This document shows positions 33,805 to 43,144 of a stretch of DNA of 64,000 bases, piece by piece. A program made the translations under genes and the position numbers. The stretch lies in the NCBI GenBank assembly GCA_021775355.1, contig JAJFHZ010000034.1, positions 372,001 through 436,000 of the forward strand, read 5' to 3'. This DNA is from Amylibacter sp. GTDB lineage: Bacteria; Pseudomonadota; Alphaproteobacteria; Rhodobacterales; Rhodobacteraceae. The notes beneath the pieces were generated by a model. The model was not told the DNA's origin and searched no databases. It saw nothing but the letters and a program-made list of their open reading frames with translations. Position 1 is the first letter of the stretch. Each line of letters begins with the position of its first letter.

Positions 33805-35019
33805 ATGACCGAAGCCTATATTTACGACGCCATCCGCACCCCGCGCGGTAAGGGCAAAAAAGACGGTAGTCTGCATGAGGTGACAGCCGTGAAACTTTCC
33901 GCCGATATGCTGAATGACATCACTGCGCGCAATAATCTGGAAGATACAGCACAGATCGAAGATGTGATCTGGGGCAATGTGACCCAAGTTGGTGAACAAG
34001 GTGCCTGTCTTGCACGATCGGCAGTGCTTTATTCTGATCTTGACGAAAGCGTTCCGGGCTTGTCCGTTAACCGCTTTTGTGCTTCCGGCCTGGAAGCAGT
34101 CAACTTGGCAGCCAATCAGGTAAAGGGTGGTGCAGGCAACGCCTATATAGCAGGTGGTGTTGAAAGCATGAGCCGTGTGCCCATGGGTATGGATGGTGGC
34201 GCGATAGCGGTTGACCCCTATCTGGCGATGAAATCCTACTTCGTGCCGCAGGGTATCTCATCCGATATTATCGCCACAAAATACGGTTTTAACCGCGATG
34301 ATTGCGATGCTTATGCGGTTGAAAGTCACAAACGCGCGGTAGCAGCCACGAAAGCTGGCCACTTTGAACGCTCACGCGTTGCTGTACTTGATCAAAACGG
34401 ATTAGAAATCCTTAGCACTGACGAACAAATACGCGAAGGTACCAACATGCAGGGCTTGGGTTCATTGAACCCGTCATTCAAAGCAATGGGCGAAGTCATG
34501 CCGGGCTTTGATACGGTCGCGATCATGAAGTATCCAGAATTGGAACGGGTCAACCACGTGCATCACGCGGGCAACTCATCTGGCATCGCAGACGGTGCTG
34601 CCGCCGTGTTGATCGGCACTGCCGAGTTCGGTAAAGCCAATGGTCTGACGCCACGCGCACGGGTACGATCCACTGCCAAAATCGGCACAGACCCAACGAT
34701 CATGTTAACAGGCCCCGTCCCTGTTACCGAAAAAATCCTGCACGAAAGCGGTATGAATATCGGCGACATTGATCTGTTTGAGGTGAATGAAGCTTTCGCT
34801 TCTGTCGTTCTGCGTTTCATGACCTATTTCAAGGTTGATCACGGCAAACTGAACGTCAACGGCGGTGCTATCGCAATGGGCCACCCACTGGGTGCCACGG
34901 GCGCCATGATCCTTGGCACACTGCTGGACGAAATGGAACGCACCGATAAAGAAACCGGCCTTGCAACACTGTGCATAGGTTCTGGTATGGGTGCTGCAAC
35001 GATTATCGAAAGGGTCTAA
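33805..35019 (+). CDS. fadA: Acetyl-CoA acyltransferase (3-ketoacyl-CoA thiolase)
   Basis: The 404-residue thiolase has nucleophilic C92 ([13 protein letters not shown]), the GHPLGATGA histidine motif, and C390 (CIGSGMG) as the second catalytic cysteine. It releases acetyl-CoA in the final beta-oxidation step. A GGAGAA site precedes the start. It lies between the dehydrogenase and the FadB-like gene with gaps of 11 and 2 nt, so the three are one operon and probably act as a complex with FadB. Confidence 0.92.
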   Translation: MTEAYIYDAIRTPRGKGKKDGSLHEVTAVKLSADMLNDITARNNLEDTAQIEDVIWGNVTQVGEQGACLARSAVLYSDLDESVPGLSVNRFCASGLEAVNLAANQVKGGAGNAYIAGGVESMSRVPMGMDGGAIAVDPYLAMKSYFVPQGISSDIIATKYGFNRDDCDAYAVESHKRAVAATKAGHFERSRVAVLDQNGLEILSTDEQIREGTNMQGLGSLNPSFKAMGEVMPGFDTVAIMKYPELERVNHVHHAGNSSGIADGAAAVLIGTAEFGKANGLTPRARVRSTAKIGTDPTIMLTGPVPVTEKILHESGMNIGDIDLFEVNEAFASVVLRFMTYFKVDHGKLNVNGGAIAMGHPLGATGAMILGTLLDEMERTDKETGLATLCIGSGMGAATIIERV

Positions 35020-35021
35020 TA

Positions 35022-37229
35022 ATGGCTGATTTCCACTATGATGTAGATGCAGATGGCATCGCGACAATTACCTGGGACTTGCCCGGTAAATCAATGAATG
35101 TGCTGTCACTGGAAGGCACTGCCGAACTGGACGCTTTGGTTGACAAGGTTCTGGCAGATGATGCGGTCAAAGGGGCCGTGATCACATCCGGTAAAGCCGA
35201 TTTTGCCGGTGGCATGGATTTGAATGTGATCGCAAAGATGGCCGAAATGGCAGGCGACGACCCTGCCCGCGGACTGTTTGACGGCATTATGAATTTTCAC
35301 CGCATCACGCGTAAAATCGAACGTGCGGGCATGGATCCAAAAACCAACAAAGGCGGCAAACCGATTGCAGCCGCCCTGCCCGGCACTGCTTTGGGCATCG
35401 GTTTCGAAATCCCGCTGTCTTGCCACCGTATTTTTGCAGCCGACAACCCCAAAGCCAAAATCGGTCTGCCCGAAATTCTTGTAGGTATTTTTCCAGGTGC
35501 CGGCGGCACCACGCGCCTAACTCGTAAGTTGGATTTGATGACCGCATCGCCATTCCTGATGAACGGAAAACTATCTGATCCACAAGCCGCCAAACGTGCG
35601 GGCCTGATCGACGAAGTTGTACCAGCGAATGAATTGTTGTCTGCGGCCAAAGACTGGGTCAAGAATGCAACTGACGCGGATATCGTGAAGCCGTGGGATC
35701 AAAAAGGCTTTAAAATGCCGGGCGGCGCACCCTACCATCCTGCCGGTTTTATGACCTACGTTGGTGCATCCGCGATGATCCACGGCAAAACCCAAGGGGT
35801 GTACCCTGCGGCAAAAGCTATGCTGTCGGCAATCTATGAAGGTGCGCAAGTGCCTTTTGACACGGCTATTCGCATTGAAGCGCGCTGGTTTACCCAAGTA
35901 TTAATGAACCCGTCGTCATCCGCGATGATCAAGACGCTGTTCACCAATAAAACTGCCCTTGAAAAAGGTGCTGTGCGGCCCGAAGGTGTCACCGATATGT
36001 CGGTAAAAAAACTGGGCGTTATGGGTGCGGGTATGATGGGTGCAGGAATTGCATTCGTGTCTGCCAAAGTCGGAATTGAAGTCGTTCTGGTTGACCGTGA
36101 TCAGGAAGCCTGTGATCGTGGCTTGGCCTCAGTCGCAGGTATTTTGGATCAAGGCATAAAACGCAAAAAGGTTACCGAAGAAAAGAAAATCGAAATTCTG
36201 GGCCGTATCACTGCAACACCGGATTACGACGCGCTTAAAGGTTGTGATCTGATCGTTGAAGCGGTTTTTGAGGATCCTGCAATTAAGGCCACCGTGACAA
36301 AAGCCGTCGAAACGCAGCTTGAACCATCCGCGATCTTTGCCACAAACACCTCTACCCTGCCAATCACCGAGCTGGCCAAAGCCAGCCGTGACGACAGCCG
36401 TTATATCGGTATTCACTTCTTTAGCCCGGTACATAAAATGAACTTGGTAGAGATCATCAAAGGCAAAAATACCGGCCCGGAAGCGGTTGCAAAAGCCCTT
36501 GATTTTGTACGCCAAATCAAGAAAACCCCGATCGTGGTCAACGATGAACGTTTCTTCTACGCCAACCGTTGTATCCTGCCTTATGTCAATGAAGGTATCA
36601 CCATGCTGGCCGAAGGTGTGGAACCTGCGCTGATTGAAAACGCAGCTAAACTGTTAGGCATGCCGCTTGGCCCGCTACAATTGGCCGACGAGGTATCGAT
36701 TGATTTGTCTGTGAAAATTGTAAAAGCCACGCAAGCGGCATTGGGCGATGATTACAAAGGGACAGAAGCCGAAGGCATCCTGTTCAAGCTCTTCGATGAA
36801 GGCCGCATGGGGCGTAAGTCCAAATCGGGTTTCTACAGCTATGATGACAAGGGTAAACGCACAGGAATCTGGCAAGGATTACGCCAAAATTGGCCCGTGG
36901 CTGATGAACAACCTGATCTTATCACTGTTCAGCACCGCCTTGCCATGATGCAGGTCTTGGAAGCCGTGCGCGCCTTTGAAGACGGCGTGCTGGAAGACAT
37001 CCGCGAAGGCGATGTCGGTGCAATCCTCGGCTGGGGCTTTATGCCATGGTCAGGTGGCCCGTTCAGCTGGCTTGATATTATCGGGGCCGACAAAGCAGTC
37101 GAGATTTGTGACGGCCTGACAGCAAGATTCGGCGAGCGTTTTAGCACGCCGAACATGTTGCGTAAATTGTCGAAAGACGGCGAAGGATTCTATTCCAGAT
37201 TTGGACCAAAAGCCAAAGCCGCAGCATAG
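35022..37229 (+). CDS. fadB: FadB-like multifunctional enoyl-CoA hydratase/3-hydroxyacyl-CoA dehydrogenase
   Basis: The 735-residue protein starts 2 nt after fadA (the open frame reaches 34971 inside fadA but that is not needed). Residues 1-300 form the crotonase domain (GKADFAGGMDLNV; PGTALGIGFEIPLSCHRIFA; GLPEILVGIFPGAGGTTRL). From about 331 the NAD fold begins (GVMGAGMMGAGIAFVSA), with IHFFSPVHKMNLVEII and the C-terminal dehydrogenase domain. It hydrates enoyl-CoA and oxidises the L-3-hydroxyacyl-CoA. With fadA it completes beta-oxidation. Confidence 0.92.
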   Translation: MADFHYDVDADGIATITWDLPGKSMNVLSLEGTAELDALVDKVLADDAVKGAVITSGKADFAGGMDLNVIAKMAEMAGDDPARGLFDGIMNFHRITRKIERAGMDPKTNKGGKPIAAALPGTALGIGFEIPLSCHRIFAADNPKAKIGLPEILVGIFPGAGGTTRLTRKLDLMTASPFLMNGKLSDPQAAKRAGLIDEVVPANELLSAAKDWVKNATDADIVKPWDQKGFKMPGGAPYHPAGFMTYVGASAMIHGKTQGVYPAAKAMLSAIYEGAQVPFDTAIRIEARWFTQVLMNPSSSAMIKTLFTNKTALEKGAVRPEGVTDMSVKKLGVMGAGMMGAGIAFVSAKVGIEVVLVDRDQEACDRGLASVAGILDQGIKRKKVTEEKKIEILGRITATPDYDALKGCDLIVEAVFEDPAIKATVTKAVETQLEPSAIFATNTSTLPITELAKASRDDSRYIGIHFFSPVHKMNLVEIIKGKNTGPEAVAKALDFVRQIKKTPIVVNDERFFYANRCILPYVNEGITMLAEGVEPALIENAAKLLGMPLGPLQLADEVSIDLSVKIVKATQAALGDDYKGTEAEGILFKLFDEGRMGRKSKSGFYSYDDKGKRTGIWQGLRQNWPVADEQPDLITVQHRLAMMQVLEAVRAFEDGVLEDIREGDVGAILGWGFMPWSGGPFSWLDIIGADKAVEICDGLTARFGERFSTPNMLRKLSKDGEGFYSRFGPKAKAAA

Positions 37230-37234
37230 ATTTA

Positions 37235-37258
37235 CAGCCCTGCCAAACGGCGGGGCTA
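37235..37258 (+). terminator. Weak terminator after fadB
   Basis: The stem AGCCCTGCC / GGCGGGGCT (37236-37257) has one G-T pair and a 4-nt loop, followed by an AT-rich tail. It separates the operon from the leftward gene that ends at 37264. Confidence 0.5.
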
Positions 37259-37263
37259 TAATT

Positions 37264-37575
37264 TTACATCGGTGACGGTGACATTGAATAGTTTTGGTCT
37301 TTGCCGCCTCCACAAACAGCGATACACACCAGTACCAGAATGCCCAAACCAATCAATATCGCACCACTGGCCCCCTGAAAACTTCCAGGTGCGCTTCCCG
37401 CACTTCCAGTACTTCCAGTACTTCCATTGCTTCCTGCACTGCCGGCACTGCCAGCGGATTGCGTACTTTTTGAATATGAAAACGCGTTTCCAAAATCCAT
37501 CCGGTTATCACCTGCAAACACCGCACTTGTCGCAAACGCGAAAATCGTTATAGCCATTATAATTAAGTTTTTCAT
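37264..37575 (-). CDS. Small exported protein with Gly-Ser-Ala repeats and one membrane segment
   Basis: From ATG 37575 (AAGGAGAAGG upstream) the protein has 103 residues: signal peptide MKNLIIMAITIFAFATSAVFA, then a repeat stretch (SAGSAGSAGSNGSTGSTGSAGSA), a hydrophobic membrane helix (GAILIGLGILVLVCIAVCGGG) and a short tail. The DNA repeats as blocks of TTCCAGTAC and similar. No family recognised. A second protein with the same repeat chemistry but reversed order, at 38723-38962, flanks the hydroxylase on its other side. Both are probably anchored in the cell envelope. Confidence 0.6.
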   Translation of the reverse strand: MKNLIIMAITIFAFATSAVFAGDNRMDFGNAFSYSKSTQSAGSAGSAGSNGSTGSTGSAGSAPGSFQGASGAILIGLGILVLVCIAVCGGGKDQNYSMSPSPM

Positions 37576-37765
37576 GATTTCCTTCTCCTTAATTCCCCTA
37601 CTTGATAATAGCATTATTTAATATAAATCTCAAACTACTTGATATATCAGCTGTAAGTATTTGAAAATATTATTTTATATAGGTTAATAAAATCCTATAT
37701 TTAGCTTTCCCAGATTTTAATTACTATTAATTGACTCTGACAACAGCAATTTTTATCGTTGCTTT

Positions 37766-38722
37766 ATGTTTTATCCGCACGGCTTTTTTATCAAAGACAT
37801 CTACATCGCATTTTTCTCTTCGGAAGTAGCGATTGCCCCCGAATATCTGTTGGTAACGGCATTTATCGCATTTGGAATTTATAAAATACGCCACATCGGG
37901 ACGGGGTTTTGGGCTTGGGCCGTTCCAAAAAAAATCTATAGCCACTCTTCATCGCGAGTAGACATAAAACTTTTTTTTATAGGGCGGATTCTGAATCTGT
38001 TTGGTATCTTTAATAAAGTCGTATTCACCACCCTGATTGCTGGTGTTGTTGCGGGCCTTTTCAAGACAAACATTGATAGTAAAATCCTGGCAAACCCTAT
38101 CCTGATCGCAGCAATTGTTATGCTACTGAACGATGTTGTCAGTTATTGGATGCACCGCGTATACCACCAAACCCCCCTATTCTGGCCGATACATTCCGTG
38201 CATCACAGTGCCGAGGTTTTAACGCCGATCACAACTTACCGGCAGCACCCACTTGCCATTGTCATATCTACCTTCGTACACAGTATCAGCTTTGGTGTTC
38301 TGCAAGGGGTTTTTCTGGGGATATTCGTAACAGAATTTGAACTCACCAGGCTTGCAGGTGTAAATGTTTTCTACTTCGGTTTTTTATTACTGATCCACAA
38401 TTTCCTGCACAGTCATATATGGATCAGTTTTGGTAACTTTTGGGGACACATTTTAATTTCGCCCGCGCAACATCAGATCCACCACAGCCTAGCCCCGCAC
38501 CATCACAATAAGAATTATGGTGAGGTTCTGGCGATTTGGGACTGGATATTTGGAACACTTTATATACCGCGCACCTACGAAAAAATCTTAGTTGGCCTGG
38601 CAGATAGTCAAGGGAATAAACTGCCCCAGCAACATAACGGGGCTGTACAGGCTATTTTTGTACCGTTTCGCGACATCTGGGATGTTGCCATGTCACGCGT
38701 TAAAAATAATAACCAATCTTAA
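37766..38722 (+). CDS. Fatty acid hydroxylase / sterol desaturase-like membrane diiron enzyme
   Basis: The 318-residue protein has several membrane segments and the histidine clusters of the superfamily: SYWMHRVYHQTPLFWPIHSVHHSAEVLTPITTYRQHPL, then HNFLHSHIWI and SPAQHQIHHSLAPHHHNKNYGEVLAIWDWIFGTLY. Eight histidines bind a diiron centre that hydroxylates or desaturates lipids or carotenoids with O2. The start lacks a clear ribosome site (only AT-rich DNA precedes the ATG at 37766). It is flanked on both sides by leftward small Gly-Ser-Ala proteins. Lipid substrate unknown. Confidence 0.82.
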   Translation: MFYPHGFFIKDIYIAFFSSEVAIAPEYLLVTAFIAFGIYKIRHIGTGFWAWAVPKKIYSHSSSRVDIKLFFIGRILNLFGIFNKVVFTTLIAGVVAGLFKTNIDSKILANPILIAAIVMLLNDVVSYWMHRVYHQTPLFWPIHSVHHSAEVLTPITTYRQHPLAIVISTFVHSISFGVLQGVFLGIFVTEFELTRLAGVNVFYFGFLLLIHNFLHSHIWISFGNFWGHILISPAQHQIHHSLAPHHHNKNYGEVLAIWDWIFGTLYIPRTYEKILVGLADSQGNKLPQQHNGAVQAIFVPFRDIWDVAMSRVKNNNQS

Positions 38723-38962
38723 TTATCCGCCCGCTGAGCCAGCACTGCCAGCTGAACCATTGCTGCCATCAGAGCCATTGCCGCCGAGTGAGCCGCCACC
38801 GAAACCGAAAATTGCAGCTATAAGTGCTATAACCACGATACCAAGAACTTTTTCGCTATCGTTGTTGCCACCGTCACCGCTAGGACTGGCAGTTCCCGCA
38901 TAGGATGAGACAGGCATAGCAAGTAGTGCAATTGTCAGTATAGTTTTAAGCAGTTTATTCAT
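38723..38962 (-). CDS. Small exported protein with C-terminal Gly-Ser repeat tail
   Basis: The 79-residue protein has a signal peptide (MNKLLKTILTIALLAMPVSSYA), a short acidic linker (GDGGNNDSEK), a membrane helix (VLGIVVIALIAAIFGFGGG) and a tail of GGNGSDGSNGSAGSAGSAGG. The order (helix first, repeats last) is the reverse of the protein at 37264-37575. Its stop touches the hydroxylase stop, so the genes converge exactly. A GGGGGGG run just before the start gives the ribosome site. No family recognised. Confidence 0.6.
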   Translation of the reverse strand: MNKLLKTILTIALLAMPVSSYAGTASPSGDGGNNDSEKVLGIVVIALIAAIFGFGGGSLGGNGSDGSNGSAGSAGSAGG

Positions 38963-39110
38963 AATTCCCCCCCGGAATTTAACTTACAGAAACAACAGAA
39001 TAGCAGAGTGATTTCAATTCACAAGTTGCTATTATTTATCGTACAAAAAAACCCCGCCAATAGACGAGGTTCTAATGCTTAGACAAGAGGTTCCAATTCC
39101 AATCTACAAC

Positions 39111-39338
39111 TTAACCTTTTTTGGTAATAACCGGTACTAATAGATCACCCCAGTTTCCAGTCCCGCTGTGATGGCGCGATGACCGGATCAATTCAACAGT
39201 TACACCTGCTTCCACAGCACGGCTGACAGACTGATTTAAACGGTGCAAATCATTTGCCAGCATCCGAATGGCACTATCCGCGGCATCCACCTGATCTTTT
39301 GAACTTGGCATTGCTTTAATTTCTGCTGTTTCCGTCAT
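39111..39338 (-). CDS. Small protein of unknown function, divergent from the XRE regulator
   Basis: The 75-residue protein begins after an AAGGAGAT site at 39338. It has a helical, charged N terminus (MTETAEIKAMPSSKDQVDAADSAIRMLANDLHRLNQSVSRAVEAGV) and ends TVELIRSSRHHSGTGNWGDLLVPVITKKG. No signal peptide or known motif was seen. It shares its promoter region with the regulator at 39578, where two palindromes lie, so it is probably controlled by that regulator. Confidence 0.6.
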   Translation of the reverse strand: MTETAEIKAMPSSKDQVDAADSAIRMLANDLHRLNQSVSRAVEAGVTVELIRSSRHHSGTGNWGDLLVPVITKKG

Positions 39339-39368
39339 TACCTATCTCCTTGAATGGCGTTGTAAACT

Positions 39369-39385
39369 TTTGTCATTTTGACAAA
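39369..39385. promoter_or_regulatory. Palindrome TTTGTCA-N3-TGACAAA, operator candidate
   Basis: TTTGTCA (39369-39375) and TGACAAA (39379-39385) form a perfect palindrome 31 nt upstream of the small gene at 39338. The half-site is the same as in the palindrome at 39539-39557, so both are probably bound by one protein. Confidence 0.5.
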
Positions 39386-39538
39386 GCGCACTTTATGAAA
39401 AGTAAAACTTTGCCTGCATATATCAACATTAATTACAAAATAAATCTCTATCGTCACTTAAGATATTATAAATAAGCATTAATTTCGTGTAACCCTGTCA
39501 ATGATCTGTAAATTTCAACTTGTAAATTTGTAAATATA

Positions 39539-39557
39539 TGACAAAATGACTTTGTCA
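39539..39557. promoter_or_regulatory. Palindrome TGACAAA-N5-TTTGTCA, operator candidate
   Basis: TGACAAA (39539-39545) and TTTGTCA (39551-39557) are a perfect inverted pair 21 nt before the regulator's start. The half-sites match those near 39369, in inverse order. The position suggests autoregulation. Confidence 0.5.
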
Positions 39558-39577
39558 CAAAATTGGATTTTTTGTAA

Positions 39578-40996
39578 ATGGCAGAACAAAAGATATTCGC
39601 AGGGCCACGCATCAGGCGCATTCGCAACGGCCTGGGTATAACCCAATCTGCAATGGCTGCCGAAATAGGTGTGTCTGCCAGTTACCTGAATCTTATAGAG
39701 CGCAATCAACGTCCCCTGACAGTTCAGTTATTATTAAAACTCGCCGCCACTTATGATCTGGATCTAGAATCTCTTAAAGGCGAAGCGGCTGGTGATCAAA
39801 CCGCACTGAAAGAAGTTTTTGCCGATCCGTTGCTGGCAGGTGAATTGCCCGGAAATGAAGAGCTTTATGAAATTGCAGAAGCAGCCCCCAATGCGTCCAC
39901 GGGCATTTTGAAACTTTACCGCGCATATCGCGAATCTCAGGACCGCTTATCCGATCTAAGTGCACTTCTGGCCCAAGAAGGCGTCGTGACGGGTGTTGCT
40001 GCCCCTCATCTGCCCAGCGATGAGGTACGTGCGTTATTTGAAAATCGTCCCTACTGCTTCCCGTGGATTGAAGATGCTGTTCAGGATTTCATCCCGGAAC
40101 GCACTTATGGGCCTGAGTTATGGGTATTTTTACTGGACTGGCTACGCAAAAATCACAATATCACTGTACAAAAACTGCCCGTACATGTCATGCCGCAACA
40201 TTTGCGCCGTTTTGATAAACACACGTTGCGCTTGTTCATTTCTGACCGCCTGTCACCCGTTGAACAACTGTATCAACTGGCCGCTGAGGTAACACTGCAA
40301 GCTATCCCACAAGCCATTCAGGAAGAATTGGACTTACTGACGCTTTCCTCGGATGAAACCCATCGGTTGGTGCGCAACGAACTGACCCGTTATGCAGCAC
40401 TGGCAATGCTGATGCCATATAATGCATTCCTGCGGGCAACAAAAACCCTGAAAAACGATGTGTCCGCGCTGGCCGCCCGTTTTGGTGTCAGTTTTGAACG
40501 CGCAGCAATGCGCATGACCACATTGAACCGTCCCAATCAGGCTGGTTTGCCGTTTTTTCTGATGGAAGTGGATCATGCGGGCAACATACTGCGCCGTTCC
40601 GGCGTTAAAGGTTACCCAAAGGCGCGCTTTGGAGGATCTTGCCCGAAATTGCCTGTTTATCAGGCCCTTATACAACCCCGGCAAATCCAGCTTGATATGG
40701 TGGAAACCAGCGATGCCACTGAATTTTTTGTCCTGACACGCAGTGTAGATGGCCCACAACCTGCCCTTGGTGAACATATCCGCCGCACCGCGTTGCTATT
40801 GGGGTGCAAAGCCGAACATCTGTCCGAAACCGTTTATGGCGACCATTTGGACATTAACATAACCCCGATCCCGACAGGTACATCATGCCGATTATGCGAG
40901 CGTCAGGGCTGCCTGTCCAGGGCTGAAGCCCCTGTAACTCGTCCCCTTGGATTAGATGAAATGACCACGGGTTTAAGTGTATTTGACTTTAACTAA
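39578..40996 (+). CDS. XRE-type short-chain fatty acyl transcriptional regulator (ScfR/RamB/PccR-like)
   Basis: The 472-residue protein has an N-terminal XRE helix-turn-helix (RIRRIRNGLGITQSAMAAEIGVSASYLNLIERNQRPLTVQLLLKLAATYDLD, about 10-63), a long helical middle with an ImmA/IrrE-like segment, and the DUF2083-like tail with the cysteine group SCRLCERQGCLSRAEAPVTRPLG. This family senses short-chain acyl-CoAs and regulates propionate, acetate or acyl-CoA metabolism genes in Rhodobacterales and actinobacteria. Two palindromes upstream fit its operator. A target could be the divergent small gene, while the beta-oxidation operon lies only 2.3 kb away. Confidence 0.85.
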   Translation: MAEQKIFAGPRIRRIRNGLGITQSAMAAEIGVSASYLNLIERNQRPLTVQLLLKLAATYDLDLESLKGEAAGDQTALKEVFADPLLAGELPGNEELYEIAEAAPNASTGILKLYRAYRESQDRLSDLSALLAQEGVVTGVAAPHLPSDEVRALFENRPYCFPWIEDAVQDFIPERTYGPELWVFLLDWLRKNHNITVQKLPVHVMPQHLRRFDKHTLRLFISDRLSPVEQLYQLAAEVTLQAIPQAIQEELDLLTLSSDETHRLVRNELTRYAALAMLMPYNAFLRATKTLKNDVSALAARFGVSFERAAMRMTTLNRPNQAGLPFFLMEVDHAGNILRRSGVKGYPKARFGGSCPKLPVYQALIQPRQIQLDMVETSDATEFFVLTRSVDGPQPALGEHIRRTALLLGCKAEHLSETVYGDHLDINITPIPTGTSCRLCERQGCLSRAEAPVTRPLGLDEMTTGLSVFDFN

Positions 40997-41126
40997 ACTT
41001 ATTAGATGTTTGTATTCGCTATATTAATATTAATTACGTCACAATTTAACTACATTTAGGATTTATATTTACCCAAATCATTCTAGAAATATTGTAAGAC
41101 AATAAAAAGTAAGTAAGTGTGAAGTA

Positions 41127-41327
41127 ATGAGTGTTATATCGTACATACCCTTTGCGCGTTTTTTCAAAACCGTAAATAAATCGCCTTCATCGCCCGATTA
41201 TATTCCCAATAGTGCGCGCCGTGCTATTGAAAGGTCGAACCAACCACAACCCTATACTATCAACCGCGACACACATGGCTCGCGATCATGGCATAGTTAT
41301 AAAGCCAAAGATTCCAGTAAAAAATAG
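41127..41327 (+). CDS. Possible small protein, 66 residues
   Basis: The frame encodes a basic polar peptide (MSVISYIPFARFFKTVNKSPSSPDYIPNSARRAIERSN and a Lys/Ser-rich end) between the regulator gene and sufS, converging with sufS. The start has only a weak GTGAAG in front. It has no recognisable domain. It may be a real small protein or chance. Confidence 0.35.
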   Translation: MSVISYIPFARFFKTVNKSPSSPDYIPNSARRAIERSNQPQPYTINRDTHGSRSWHSYKAKDSSKK

Positions 41328-41328
41328 C

Positions 41329-42549
41329 TTACGCAAACAAATCGTGGCACAATTCCAAAGCATCCACCAACTTATCGACCTCTTCGGTTGTATTGTATAA
41401 GCCAAAAGAGGCACGGCACGTAGCCGTCACCCCCAAATGCTGCATTAAAGGTTGTGCACAGTGATGCCCTGCCCGCACAGCAATCCCTCTTTGATCCACA
41501 ACCGTTGAAATATCATGCGGATGCCCAGCACCGTCTAGGGTAAAGCTGAAAATAGCCCCTTTAGTTTCGGAATTACCCTGAATATTAAGCCAATTAAGGC
41601 CCGACAATTTGGTCTGCGCATAATCACGCAAAATATGCTCGTGGGTCGCTATATTACCCATCCCCAAACCCATCATATAATTCAAAGCCACACCCATACC
41701 AATCATCTGCACAATACCGGGCGTTCCGGATTCAAACTTATGCGGTGGGTCGTTATAAGTGATCACATCACGGCTAACCTCGCGGATCATATCACCGCCC
41801 CCCATAAACGGGCGCATTTCTGCCATACGGTCACGGCGAACATAAAGTGCTCCCGATGCTGTCGGCCCGTAAAGTTTATGCCCCGTAATGGCAAAGAAAT
41901 CACAGCCAATATCTTGTACATCTACAGGCATATGCACACTGGATTGCGACCCATCCACGACCACAGGCACACCACGGGCGCGCGCAGCAGTACAAATTGA
42001 TTTTACATCAACAACAGTCCCTAACACATTAGACATATGGGTAATTGCGATAATTTTAGTTTTTGGCCCGATAGCGTCAATGACCGCTTGTGGGTCCAAA
42101 TCACCGTTCACGTCCGTGTCCACCCACTTCAGCACCACACCTTGGCGTTCGCGCAGAAAATGCCACGGTACAATGTTGGCGTGATGTTCCATAACACTTA
42201 GAATAATTTCATCGCCGGCTTGCAACTTCGGTGCGGCCCAAGCGTAGGAAATCATATTTAACGCTTCTGTTGTGCCGGAGGTAAACAGGATTTCATCCTC
42301 ATGTGCTGCATTCAGAAACTTCTGCACAGTACCACGCACCGCCTCGTATTTATCGGTCGCAAGGTTTGACAGATAGTGCAGACCGCGATGCACATTGGCA
42401 TACTCAAAGCTATAGGCTTGTGTAATGGCGTCGATTACAACTTGCGGCTTTTGTGCAGAAGCTCCGTTATCCAAATAAACCAGCGGTTTTCCGTTTACTT
42501 CGCGCGATAATATAGGGAAATCTTTTCGGATTTCAGTGACGTCATACAT
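41329..42549 (-). CDS. sufS: SufS cysteine desulfurase (class II)
   Basis: The 406-residue protein starts at 42549 (AGAGG upstream). It has the PLP lysine in FFAITGHKLYGPTASG, the FTSGTTEALNMISYAW substrate loop, and the catalytic cysteine in GVTATCRASFGLYNT. It liberates sulfur from cysteine for Fe-S cluster assembly on SufBCD. Its start overlaps the stop of the YIP1-like gene before it by 8 nt. It is the last gene of the leftward suf operon. Confidence 0.93.
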   Translation of the reverse strand: MYDVTEIRKDFPILSREVNGKPLVYLDNGASAQKPQVVIDAITQAYSFEYANVHRGLHYLSNLATDKYEAVRGTVQKFLNAAHEDEILFTSGTTEALNMISYAWAAPKLQAGDEIILSVMEHHANIVPWHFLRERQGVVLKWVDTDVNGDLDPQAVIDAIGPKTKIIAITHMSNVLGTVVDVKSICTAARARGVPVVVDGSQSSVHMPVDVQDIGCDFFAITGHKLYGPTASGALYVRRDRMAEMRPFMGGGDMIREVSRDVITYNDPPHKFESGTPGIVQMIGMGVALNYMMGLGMGNIATHEHILRDYAQTKLSGLNWLNIQGNSETKGAIFSFTLDGAGHPHDISTVVDQRGIAVRAGHHCAQPLMQHLGVTATCRASFGLYNTTEEVDKLVDALELCHDLFA

Positions 42550-43144
42550 TTTGAATAGCCTCTGGCGTAATCCCGATTGCAACTAGTAACATTGCTATCA
42601 TCAAGACGATGCCAAAGAAAGACCCAACTACACCGAAAATTACCGCGCCTGTATTGGTAAATCCATGTATTTCCATAATAAAGTTAACCACCAAGTATAT
42701 TAGAACAACCATAGAAAGTATAAAAATAACTGCGCTTAACTGGGGGCTAAGCAATCCTAATGAAAACTGAAGAAACTGAATGCCAATAAGGATAAATTGC
42801 AACCAGACCATTGCCGTTAAAGCTTCTTTAAACGTACCATAGCCATTAAATATCCGCCCAATCCCCACAATCATTGCAGCGGCACCGATCAAAATAACCA
42901 TCTGAATTAAAACTGCAAAAAACGGGTTTATGGAAAACCCCATCATCGCGTCCTGTACATCACTTGGCTGCATGATCAGGGCAACAAGTGGCAAGATCAT
43001 GCTAAGTGAAACAACCAATGCCGCAGCCTGTAACAGCTCCGGCATGGTTATCACGATGTCCAATACTATTCGCAAACATTTTCTGGGTTCCCGCAAGGAC
43101 CCCACTGCCAGTCCCAAAAGGCTGTCCGCCCGATTTGTCTGCAT
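42542..43144 (-). CDS. YIP1-family membrane protein 1
   Basis: The 200-residue protein has an N-terminal amphipathic part and about five membrane segments (LVVSLSMILPLVALIM, FFAVLIQMVILIGAAAMIVGIG, LQFILIGIQFLQFSLGLL, AVIFILSMVVLIYLVV, AVIFGVVGSFFGIVLMIAMLLVAIG), matching the YIP1 pattern. It is immediately upstream of sufS in the operon. Homologous genes sit in suf operons of other Rhodobacterales as I know them. The function is unknown. Confidence 0.7.
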   Translation of the reverse strand: MQTNRADSLLGLAVGSLREPRKCLRIVLDIVITMPELLQAAALVVSLSMILPLVALIMQPSDVQDAMMGFSINPFFAVLIQMVILIGAAAMIVGIGRIFNGYGTFKEALTAMVWLQFILIGIQFLQFSLGLLSPQLSAVIFILSMVVLIYLVVNFIMEIHGFTNTGAVIFGVVGSFFGIVLMIAMLLVAIGITPEAIQNV

